Positions 26,148 to 33,754 of a DNA stretch of 48,438 nucleotides are shown in pieces. Numbering within the stretch: position 1 is the first letter of the stretch; each line of letters starts with the position of its first letter. The notes under the pieces were generated by a model that saw only the letters and a list, made by a program, of their open reading frames with translations, was not told where the DNA came from and did not search any database. Location of the stretch: assembly GCA_964410945.1 (NCBI GenBank), contig CAYPJE010000022.1, forward strand, positions 1 to 48,438. The letters are read 5' to 3'. Source of the DNA: CAYPJE01 sp964410945. Its GTDB lineage: Bacteria; Fidelibacterota; Marinisomatia; Marinisomatales; TCS56. The translations under genes and the position numbers were made by a program.

Positions 26148-27257
26148 ATGAATACAAAATCCAACGCCCTGCTGGTTCTTGAAGATGGACGTTACTTCAA
26201 GGGTTGGCAGTTTGGTGCAACCGGTGAAACTTACGGTGAGGTCTGCTTCAATACCGGTTTCTGTGGCTACCAGGAAATTCTCACCGATCCTTCCTACTGC
26301 CGCCAGATCGTAACACTGACCACTCCCCAGGTGGGTAATTACGGAGTCAATTCCGAGGATCCTGAATCGAGCAAAATCCAGGTGGCCGGATTCGTTATCC
26401 GTGAGGAGACGGACCAGCCATCCAACTGGCGTTCCCAGCAGAGTATTGGTGATTACCTGCGGGCGCAGAATATTGTTGGAATTCAGGGCCTGGATACGCG
26501 GGCACTCACACGGCACCTGCGGGATCAGGGTGCCATGAATGGAATTATCTCCACCCTTGAGTTAGACCCGGAGAAGCTGTTGCCCAAGGTTAAGGCCTTA
26601 CCGGCCATGGCTGGACAGGATCTGGCAAAAGAAGTCACCTGTGCTGAAATGATCGACTGGTACGGCAATCAGACCGATCGACTGATTGTGGTTATCGATT
26701 TTGGTGTGAAAACAAGCATACTGCGGAGTCTTAAAGACTCAGGTTTCCGGATCAGGATCGTACCGGCACAAACATCGGCGTCGGAAATCCTTGGGATGCG
26801 TCCGGCTGGTGTTTTACTATCCAATGGTCCCGGCGATCCGGAACCGGTTATCTACGGGATTGATACCGTGAAACAATTATTGGGTAAGGTTCCAATCTTT
26901 GGGATATGTCTCGGACACCAGATTTTAGCCTTGGCCCTGGGAGCCAAAACCTACAAACTTAAGTTCGGCCACCGGGGGATTAACCACCCGGTTCAAAACC
27001 TGGCCACAGGACAGGTAAATATCACCAGCCAGAATCATGGTTTTGCTGTTGATGCTGACAGCCTGCCAGATAGTGTGGATATCACCCACAGCAGCCTGAA
27101 TGATCACACGGTAGAAGGTATCAATTGCCGGGACTACCCGGCCTTCTCGGTGCAGTATCATCCTGAAGCTGGTCCCGGACCTCACGATGCGGCCTATGTT
27201 TTCAGAGAATTTATTGATTTGATCGAAGAGCAGAAGGGAGGAACCGGCAATGCCTAA
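26148..27257 (+). CDS. carA: Carbamoyl-phosphate synthase small (glutaminase) subunit
   Basis: 369 residues. The N-terminal CarA-specific domain begins A-L-L-V-L-E-D-G-R-Y-F-K-G and contains G-E-V-C-F-N-T-G and T-D-P-S-Y. The C-terminal class I amidotransferase has its nucleophile Cys254 in F-G-I-C-L-G-H-Q and the His/Glu pair in Q-Y-H-P-E-A-G-P-G-P-H-D-A. It releases ammonia from glutamine for CarB, feeding arginine and pyrimidine synthesis. It overlaps carB by 8 nt. Typical length and all catalytic residues are present. Confidence 0.97.
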   Translation: MNTKSNALLVLEDGRYFKGWQFGATGETYGEVCFNTGFCGYQEILTDPSYCRQIVTLTTPQVGNYGVNSEDPESSKIQVAGFVIREETDQPSNWRSQQSIGDYLRAQNIVGIQGLDTRALTRHLRDQGAMNGIISTLELDPEKLLPKVKALPAMAGQDLAKEVTCAEMIDWYGNQTDRLIVVIDFGVKTSILRSLKDSGFRIRIVPAQTSASEILGMRPAGVLLSNGPGDPEPVIYGIDTVKQLLGKVPIFGICLGHQILALALGAKTYKLKFGHRGINHPVQNLATGQVNITSQNHGFAVDADSLPDSVDITHSSLNDHTVEGINCRDYPAFSVQYHPEAGPGPHDAAYVFREFIDLIEEQKGGTGNA

Positions 27258-30200
27258 ACGAACAGATATTTCCTCCATTCTGGTTATCGGAGCAGGTCCA
27301 ATTGTGATCGGACAGGGTTGTGAATTTGATTATTCCGGCACCCAGGCGGTACGGGCCTTAAAGGCCGAAGGCTATCGTGTGGTTTTGATTAATTCCAACC
27401 CGGCCACGATTATGACTGACCCGAATATTGCTGACCGCACCTATATTGAACCATTGACGCCCGAATATCTGGAAGCAGTCATTGCCAAGGAAAAACCGGA
27501 TGCGATTCTGCCGACGGTTGGTGGTCAGACAGCCCTGAACCTGGCTTTTGACTTGAAACGTCAGGGAATCCTGGAAAAATATAATGTTGAATTGATTGGA
27601 GCCAACAGCTCTGCTATCGAAAAAGGTGAAGACCGGGAACAGTTCAAAGCCGCCATGGAAGAGGTGGGCATTCCGATCGCCAAGGGTGGTCTGGTACGTT
27701 CTGCTGAAGAAGCCCAGAAACTGCTTGAAAAGGTCTCATTCCCATTAATTTTACGGCCCTCATTTACCCTGGGCGGCAGCGGCGGCAGCATCGCCTATAA
27801 CCGCGAGGAATATATTCCGCTGGTGGAAAATGCTCTTTCGGCCAGTCCTGTCAATGAAGTGCTGATTGAGGAATCGCTGTTGGGCTGGAAGGAATACGAG
27901 CTTGAGGTTATCCGGGATAAGGCTGATAACGCCGTTATCGTTTGTTCCATTGAAAATATTGATCCAATGGGGGTCCATACTGGTGATTCGGTCACGGTAG
28001 CACCAGCCCTGACCCTGTCTGATCGGGAGTACCAGCAGATGCGGGACTGGTCATTGACCTGTCTTCGGGTGGTCGGTGTCGAAACCGGCGGTTCCAATGT
28101 ACAGTTTGCAGTTAATCCTGAGACGGGCCGGATGGTGATCGTGGAAATGAATCCCCGGGTCAGCCGCAGCTCGGCCCTGGCTTCCAAGGCCACCGGTTAT
28201 CCAATTGCCAAGATCGCCTCTAAATTAGCCGTGGGCTATACCCTAGACGAATTGCCCAACGACATAACCGGACAATCATCCGCCGCTTTTGAGCCGGCCA
28301 TTGATTATGTTGTAACCAAGATACCGCGCTTTGATTTTGAAAAATTCCCCTCCGCTTCCGGTACCCTGGGCGTTCAGATGCAGTCGATTGGTGAAGTGAT
28401 GTCAATCGGACGTACCTTTCGTGAATCGCTGCAGAAGGCATTTCGTTCACTGGAAGTAGGGCTGGACGGACTGGAGCCGAAGCCGCCGGCCGAAGGCGAT
28501 CCGGAAGCCAGCCGGGCCCGTTCCCTTGACCTAACCAAACTGAGATTTCCCACGGCTTTCCGTTTGTTGAAATTGTGGCAGGCCTTTAAAGAGGGTCAGT
28601 CGGTTGAAGATATCAATTCCCGTACCCAGATTGATCCCTGGTTCCTGCGACATATCAAGAGTCTGGCCGATATCCAAATTGACGATTTGGACCCGGATAA
28701 TATCCGTTATTTGAAACGGCTTGGGTTTTCCGATCATCAGCTGGCCCGCCATCTTGAAACGACTGAAAATAAAGTGCGTGACTTCCGCCTGCAGCAAAAT
28801 ATTACTCCCACCTATAAAGTCGTTGATACCTGCGCAGCGGAGTTTTCCGCCCGCACTCCCTACTGCTATTCCACTTACGAGGATGAACACGATATCGAAC
28901 CACTGGATGGACGAAAAATCATGATTCTGGGTGGTGGCCCCAATCGGATCGGCCAGGGGATTGAATTTGACTACTGTTGTGTCCAGGCCGTATTCGGAGC
29001 CCAGGAATTGGAATATAAAACAATCATGGTCAATTGCAACCCGGAGACTGTCTCCACGGATTTTGACCTGGTGGATCGTTTGTATTTTGAGCCCATTACA
29101 TTGGAAGATGTACTTAACATTATTGATTTTGAAAAACCGGAAGGTGTATTAATTCAATTCGGGGGCCAGACGCCCCTGAAAATTGCCCAGGCCCTGGTCG
29201 ACGCTGGCGTAAAAATACTGGGAACGTCCGCCGACAGTATCGACCTGGCGGAAGATCGTAAGAAATTTGGTGCTTTATTGGATAAACTTGATATTGTTTG
29301 TCCCGATTACGGCACCGGGCGTAACCTGGAAGAAGTTGTGGCTGTTGCCGACCGTATCGGTTATCCGGTACTGGTGCGCCCCAGTTATGTGCTTGGTGGA
29401 CGGGCAATGGAAATTGTTTATTCCACTGAACAGCTGATCGATTATGTTGCCCGGTCAGCCGATGTGACCGCCGGCCATCCGATCCTGGTGGACGAATTCC
29501 TGGAAGATGCTTTTGAATTTGATGTGGATGCTCTTTGTGATGGCAGTGATGTAATCATCGGTGGCATAATGCAGCATATCGAGGAAGCTGGTATCCACTC
29601 CGGTGATTCGGCCTGTGTGTTGCCACCGTATCAGATTACCGATGACGCCATGGAAGAGATCATCCGTATTGTCCGGCAACTGTCATTGGCTCTTAAAGTG
29701 GTGGGTCTGATCAATTTCCAGTTTGCCTATAAAGACCGCCAGGTTTATGTACTGGAGGTCAATCCCCGTGCTAGTCGGACGATTCCGTTTGTGAGTAAGG
29801 CCCGTCAGATTCCACTGGCGAAAATTGCCGCCCAACTGGCGGTCGGAAAAAAGCTGGCTGATTTTAATCTACCAAGCTGGGATGAAAATCTGCAGGTAGC
29901 GGTAAAGGAAGTGGTTTTACCATTTAATAAATTTCCTGATGAGAAAGTATTTCTGGGACCGGAAATGAAATCCACTGGTGAAGTTATGGGTCTGTCATTT
30001 TCCCTGGGGGATGCCTTTTTAAGAGCGATGCTGGGTGCCAATCAATCGTTTCCCGAGACTGGCACTGTGTTTATTTCAGTCAATGATTATGACAAGATGA
30101 ATGCCATTCCGATTGCCCGGGACTGGCTGGAGCTTGGTTTCAGTGTGGTAGCCACGACCGGCACTGCACGGGTACTGCGCCGTAATGGTATTCCGGTGGA

Positions 30201-30453
30201 ACTGGTCCATAAAACCGGCCAGGGTCGCCCCAATGTGGTCGATCTGGTTAAAAATAATGAGATCCAGGTAATCATAAATACTCCCCTGGGAAGGCGTTCC
30301 CGTTTTGATGAAGAGGCCATCGGCCAGACTGCCATCCGGTATGGAATACCGATCATTACCACCTTGTCTGCGGCCCAGGCCGCCATCCGTGCAGTACGGG
30401 CCAAGGGCCAGGTTAAGGTTAAAGCCCTGCAGGAGTATAGCCGGGAAAATTAG
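27250..30453 (+). CDS. carB: Carbamoyl-phosphate synthase large subunit
   Basis: 1067 residues, full length. Two homologous ATP-grasp halves are seen. The first starts I-L-V-I-G-A-G-P-I-V-I-G-Q-G-C-E-F-D and includes L-R-P-S-F-T-L-G-G-S-G-G and E-M-N-P-R-V-S-R-S-S. The second starts M-I-L-G-G-G-P-N-R-I-G-Q-G-I-E-F-D and includes V-R-P-S-Y-V-L-G-G-R-A-M and E-V-N-P-R-A-S-R-T. The C-terminal 140 residues form the MGS-like allosteric domain. It makes carbamoyl phosphate from bicarbonate, ATP and the ammonia supplied by CarA. A GGAGG just upstream, within carA, serves as ribosome site. Confidence 0.97.
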   Translation: MPKRTDISSILVIGAGPIVIGQGCEFDYSGTQAVRALKAEGYRVVLINSNPATIMTDPNIADRTYIEPLTPEYLEAVIAKEKPDAILPTVGGQTALNLAFDLKRQGILEKYNVELIGANSSAIEKGEDREQFKAAMEEVGIPIAKGGLVRSAEEAQKLLEKVSFPLILRPSFTLGGSGGSIAYNREEYIPLVENALSASPVNEVLIEESLLGWKEYELEVIRDKADNAVIVCSIENIDPMGVHTGDSVTVAPALTLSDREYQQMRDWSLTCLRVVGVETGGSNVQFAVNPETGRMVIVEMNPRVSRSSALASKATGYPIAKIASKLAVGYTLDELPNDITGQSSAAFEPAIDYVVTKIPRFDFEKFPSASGTLGVQMQSIGEVMSIGRTFRESLQKAFRSLEVGLDGLEPKPPAEGDPEASRARSLDLTKLRFPTAFRLLKLWQAFKEGQSVEDINSRTQIDPWFLRHIKSLADIQIDDLDPDNIRYLKRLGFSDHQLARHLETTENKVRDFRLQQNITPTYKVVDTCAAEFSARTPYCYSTYEDEHDIEPLDGRKIMILGGGPNRIGQGIEFDYCCVQAVFGAQELEYKTIMVNCNPETVSTDFDLVDRLYFEPITLEDVLNIIDFEKPEGVLIQFGGQTPLKIAQALVDAGVKILGTSADSIDLAEDRKKFGALLDKLDIVCPDYGTGRNLEEVVAVADRIGYPVLVRPSYVLGGRAMEIVYSTEQLIDYVARSADVTAGHPILVDEFLEDAFEFDVDALCDGSDVIIGGIMQHIEEAGIHSGDSACVLPPYQITDDAMEEIIRIVRQLSLALKVVGLINFQFAYKDRQVYVLEVNPRASRTIPFVSKARQIPLAKIAAQLAVGKKLADFNLPSWDENLQVAVKEVVLPFNKFPDEKVFLGPEMKSTGEVMGLSFSLGDAFLRAMLGANQSFPETGTVFISVNDYDKMNAIPIARDWLELGFSVVATTGTARVLRRNGIPVELVHKTGQGRPNVVDLVKNNEIQVIINTPLGRRSRFDEEAIGQTAIRYGIPIITTLSAAQAAIRAVRAKGQVKVKALQEYSREN

Positions 30454-31104
30454 ATGCTTTTCCGTAAAGCCAAAATTGACCTTAACAAGCGGGCCTTGGT
30501 TATTATCGATGTCCAGAACGATCTATTACCCGGTGGTACAGTACCGGTTCCTGAAGGTGACCGGGTGATTCCGGTGATCAATCGGGCCCAGGAAAAATTC
30601 GATCTGATCTATGCCACCAGAAACTGGTACCCGGCCCATCATGATAAATTCGCTTCCAGCCACCCAGGTCGTGAAGCCGGAGATAGTATCATTCTGAAAG
30701 GTACCGAACAGCAGTTATGGGTTGATCACTGTATCCAGGATTCTACCGGTGCTGATTTTCCGGAACGCATGAAATCAGAAAAGGTGAAAAAGGTTTTTTA
30801 TAAAGGCACTCACCCGCATACCGACAGTTTCAGTGCTTTTTTTGATGCAGGCAGGAAGCAGCCTACCGGGCTGGGGAAAATCCTTAAAAAGAAAAATATT
30901 GGCACCGTTTTCCTGGCGGGCCTGGCCACTGAATTTTCCATCAGGAATTCGGCCCTGGATGCGATCGAGCTGGGTTTGCGGACATATGTTATTGAAAACG
31001 GTTGCCGTGGTTATGATCTGTACCCGGGTATCGTCGACCGGGCAGTTGAAGAAATGGAAACGGCCGGGGTGAAATTTATCCGGGGGGTAGATATTCCCGG
31101 TTGA
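30454..31104 (+). CDS. Nicotinamidase-like isochorismatase-fold protein lacking catalytic Cys and metal ligands
   Basis: 216 residues; the ATG directly abuts the carB stop. The overall sequence is clearly PncA-like: I-I-D-V-Q-N-D-L-L-P-G-G (Asp19), V-D-H-C (near 91-94), F-Y-K-G-T-H-P (Lys117) and the region G-L-A-T-E-F-S-I-R-N-S-A-L-D-A. In PncA the last segment reads D-Y-C or E-F-C with the nucleophile cysteine; here codon 162 is TCC, serine. The metal-site D-x-H of PncA (as in Q-D-W-H-P) is N-W-Y-P (Asn57, Tyr59). Asp and Lys of the triad remain. Hydrolysis of nicotinamide by the normal route is therefore unlikely. Co-transcribed with carAB; tail to tail with the SRAP gene with no gap. Confidence 0.85.
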   Translation: MLFRKAKIDLNKRALVIIDVQNDLLPGGTVPVPEGDRVIPVINRAQEKFDLIYATRNWYPAHHDKFASSHPGREAGDSIILKGTEQQLWVDHCIQDSTGADFPERMKSEKVKKVFYKGTHPHTDSFSAFFDAGRKQPTGLGKILKKKNIGTVFLAGLATEFSIRNSALDAIELGLRTYVIENGCRGYDLYPGIVDRAVEEMETAGVKFIRGVDIPG

Positions 31105-31776
31105 TTACTGAGACAGGGGTCGGAGCAATTCGGCGTAATTATTTCTAACTGAGTTAACTTGCTTTGAAACCGGATAATAATCCAATTTATTTTTATATGA
31201 TCGAAGCAGGGGCAGTACGGATTCCGCATTAAACTGCTTTATCTTCAACCAACGGTCCACGTCGTCCGGTGGCAATATAACCGGCATGCGGTTATGGATA
31301 AAGGCCAGATCCGACTGCGGTTCGGTCGTCAACACCGTATATGATAAAATAGTATTACCTTCCGGATTTCTCCAGTTGTCCCACAACCCTGCCATTGGAA
31401 GTAATTTGTTTTCCGGGTGGCGAATATAGTAAGGCTGACTGGCAGAACCGGAGCGTTGCCATTCATAATAGCCGTCGGATATCACGATACAGCGCCGGTT
31501 TGGCACAAGATTCCTGAAGGATGGTTTTTCCAGTACTGTCTCGGCCCGTGCATTGATCATCCGGGCACCGAAGCTCATATCTTTGGACCAGCTGGGAATC
31601 AGTCCCCAGCGCATCGGTTTCACCCGGCGAATTCCATCGTCCAGCAGGATCGGCGATGACTGGGTCGGTGCGATATTGAAGCTGGGAGCATAGTTATCTG
31701 GATCCTCCCATTCCTGGATGGCCAGTTCCTCGATGATCGACTGCATGTCGGTAGTCAGTGTTTTTCTTCCGCACAT
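31105..31776 (-). CDS. SOS response-associated peptidase (SRAP / HMCES / YedK family)
   Basis: 223 residues beginning M-C-G-R, so Cys2 becomes the N-terminal nucleophile after Met removal. The other family residues are visible: Asn34 in F-N-I-A-P-T, the glutamate in S-D-G-Y-Y-E-W and the histidine in F-I-H-N-R-M-P-V. The block M-R-W-G-L-I-P-S-W and M-I-N-A-R-A-E-T is also typical. Family members form a covalent thiazolidine cross-link with abasic sites in single-stranded DNA and shield them. The start codon lies 1 nt past the stop of the AlbA_2 gene, with no ribosome site, suggesting coupling. It sits downstream of the lexA-imuB-dnaE2 genes, consistent with an SOS role. Confidence 0.93.
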   Translation of the reverse strand: MCGRKTLTTDMQSIIEELAIQEWEDPDNYAPSFNIAPTQSSPILLDDGIRRVKPMRWGLIPSWSKDMSFGARMINARAETVLEKPSFRNLVPNRRCIVISDGYYEWQRSGSASQPYYIRHPENKLLPMAGLWDNWRNPEGNTILSYTVLTTEPQSDLAFIHNRMPVILPPDDVDRWLKIKQFNAESVLPLLRSYKNKLDYYPVSKQVNSVRNNYAELLRPLSQ

Positions 31777-31777
31777 A

Positions 31778-33238
31778 TCAGGGATTGGAGGTCAGGGGTT
31801 GGGTGTTAGATTTTCGCGTTTGATATTTCTGTTTGGGACTATGTGGTTTATCCGGGAAAGTCAATTCGAGTATTCCTGCCTCAATCAATGGTTGGAGAAT
31901 ATTCTTTCGCAAATGCTCGCGGTGTTTGAGATTAAGGAAGGCCTGAATTTCCGAACGACTGCGCGGTGTTTGGCAAAAATCAATTAATTTGCGTGTACGA
32001 TTTTCAACTTGCTCGGTAACTTGCTCGGTAACTTGCTCGGTAACTTGCTCGGTAACATGTTTGGCAATAATGGGTGTGACGGTCTTAAAAATATCACCTT
32101 CAATAAATTCCGGGCTGGTCGGCAGTTCCAGGTACTTATGGAATTTGGTTACATTCCTGACACCGGATCCCATCTCATCTGCCCGGCCAATCTCCTTGAA
32201 AAACTTTGTAATTACGGGATTTTTGGGGTGTGGAGAAAAAGAATAAGGATCTATTGCACCAGAGCCGTGTGGCTTGTTCCAATTTTCCGTTCTAACCTGT
32301 CGTGCTTCGATAATCAATTTAGCTGGGAACGGATTGGAGTATTCCCGGTGGACCAGTAAATTGCTGATTATCTCTTGAAAAATGGTGTCTCGCAGACTGA
32401 TCCTTTGAGTGCCTTCAAGATGGAATTGGTCTGGTAAATGCTTCCGAATAAATGCCAGCAGACGATCATATGCCTCAAGTAAATTGCAGCGGATATCGTC
32501 ACGATCATCATAACGGTCAAGATTTTGTACTCGTAGTAAAGCATCCGTTTTGTAGTGCGGTACTATACATTGGATTGTCTCATCTAATCCAAGGAGCAAT
32601 GCTGCCGCCAATGTATAGCCTTCATCTCCGGTTTTAAAATCTTTCTTCCACAATCCGGCAGAACGCAACCACTCCTGATTGCTTAACTTGAGCCAGGGAT
32701 GTGCAGCTTGTCGATTGGCTACCATTCTTTTGATCAGCGGAAATAGGTTATCATCAAAATCTGCAATATCTAGTTCAGGGAATATCTGATTTTCTGAATA
32801 GGAATTTTGTTTTCGAATAAAAAGCTGAGCTATATGACTCTGATTGTTAGTTACATTAAAATCACCATCTTGATTACGATCAAATATCCTTCCTTTCGTA
32901 CTATGTACCATCGAGCTTTCAGGTACATGAATATAAATAATTAGTTTACCATCAATTTCCAGTACTTGAGGAACCAGATAGAAAGTTGGATTGAGCTTCT
33001 GAGGATTATTACAGTTGGCGACTATTGAGTCACAGATCGATTGTATGCGGCCTTGATTAATTCCGCTGATATTGCCGCTATCGCTTACTCCCAGAAAGAT
33101 ATCTCCACCAATCCGATTTAAGAAAGCGCTAATGGTTTCAAATGTATTGCTGCTTAATTGGGAAGCGGATTCCTTAAACTCTGTTTGTAGTCCTTCACCC
33201 AGTCCAATTAACTCAATGGCCTTTGTAGTGTTGATCAT
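31778..33238 (-). CDS. AlbA_2 (Schlafen-like) domain protein, RecG-like/ATP-binding regulator family
   Basis: 486 residues. The N-terminal AlbA_2 domain (about 10-140) shows G-L-Q-T-E-F-K-E-S, F-L-N-R-I-G-G-D-I-F-L-G-V and D-G. The middle contains the HATPase-like C-terminal block of this family, with Q-E-I-I-S-N-L-L-V-H-R-E-Y and E-I-G-R-A-D-E-M-G-S-G-V-R-N. Then come four copies of V-T-E-Q and a C-terminal winged-helix-like segment. The final 20 residues are low complexity (Q-P-L-T-S-N-P) and look like translated intergenic repeat. Proteins of this type are often named putative transcriptional regulators; their function is not settled. A GGGGG stretch precedes the ATG. Confidence 0.8.
   Translation of the reverse strand: MINTTKAIELIGLGEGLQTEFKESASQLSSNTFETISAFLNRIGGDIFLGVSDSGNISGINQGRIQSICDSIVANCNNPQKLNPTFYLVPQVLEIDGKLIIYIHVPESSMVHSTKGRIFDRNQDGDFNVTNNQSHIAQLFIRKQNSYSENQIFPELDIADFDDNLFPLIKRMVANRQAAHPWLKLSNQEWLRSAGLWKKDFKTGDEGYTLAAALLLGLDETIQCIVPHYKTDALLRVQNLDRYDDRDDIRCNLLEAYDRLLAFIRKHLPDQFHLEGTQRISLRDTIFQEIISNLLVHREYSNPFPAKLIIEARQVRTENWNKPHGSGAIDPYSFSPHPKNPVITKFFKEIGRADEMGSGVRNVTKFHKYLELPTSPEFIEGDIFKTVTPIIAKHVTEQVTEQVTEQVTEQVENRTRKLIDFCQTPRSRSEIQAFLNLKHREHLRKNILQPLIEAGILELTFPDKPHSPKQKYQTRKSNTQPLTSNP
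32007..32054. repeat. Four tandem 12-bp repeats inside the AlbA_2 gene
   Basis: Four exact copies of ACTTGCTCGGTA, in frame, encoding four V-T-E-Q units between the ATPase-like and winged-helix parts. The same linker repeat is known in related proteins, so it is a slippage-prone linker rather than an array. Confidence 0.95.
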
Positions 33239-33323
33239 ACCCCCAGAATATTGCTAAATTTTATTTCAAGTGCAATTTATTATTATTCTACACCCTTACG
33301 CTGTCAATATTCTCCACCGGCAA

Positions 33324-33713
33324 TCAGTCATCCATATTGCCGTAGGCACTTTTATCGATGGAAAATGGGGTGACCGGTTCAACAGCTGTTATTTCGATCA
33401 AAACCAGATAGCGTTTACCGGCCCAGTGCTGGAATTGTTTATCGGTGAGGTGCAATTTTTCAGCATATTGATTCACCAGCGCGATTGATTCATCCTTATT
33501 CATTTTATCAGAATTGATTACCTGATTAACGACACCCCTGGCTTTTATCAAGCCTTCGGCGTTGTTGTTGATAAAATACAAAACGTCGTTTTCGAACACC
33601 CGTCCATAGGGCAGTTTTCGTCCTGCCGCCCCACGGATGATCATCGACTTACTGCCATTCAGCAGATTATCCATTTCACTGGCTTTGGCGTCAACATATA
33701 CTGCATGGTCCAT
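33324..33713 (-). CDS. Hypothetical protein, possible PUA/ASCH-like fold
   Basis: 129 residues; ATG at 33713 with AGGAG 9 nt upstream. Visible traits are M-I-I-R-G-A-A-G-R-K-L-P-Y-G-R-V near residue 24, then N-D-V-L-Y-F-I-N-N and the conserved-looking W-A-G-K-R-Y-L-V-L-I-E-I near residue 99. A beta-rich protein with G-R-V near the start and a final strand L-V-L-I-E-I resembles ASCH/PUA-like nucleic-acid-binding domains, but I do not recognise a family with certainty. It lies 41 nt downstream of dnaE2 and upstream of the AlbA_2 and SRAP genes, suggesting a DNA-damage link. Confidence 0.6.
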   Translation of the reverse strand: MDHAVYVDAKASEMDNLLNGSKSMIIRGAAGRKLPYGRVFENDVLYFINNNAEGLIKARGVVNQVINSDKMNKDESIALVNQYAEKLHLTDKQFQHWAGKRYLVLIEITAVEPVTPFSIDKSAYGNMDD

Positions 33714-33754
33714 TATAGTACTCCTGTAATCTGAAATTTATTTTCAGTTTGATA

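Noticed and set aside
32007..32054. CRISPR-like array
   Set aside because: The 12-bp units are adjacent without spacers, lie in frame within a gene and encode V-T-E-Q.
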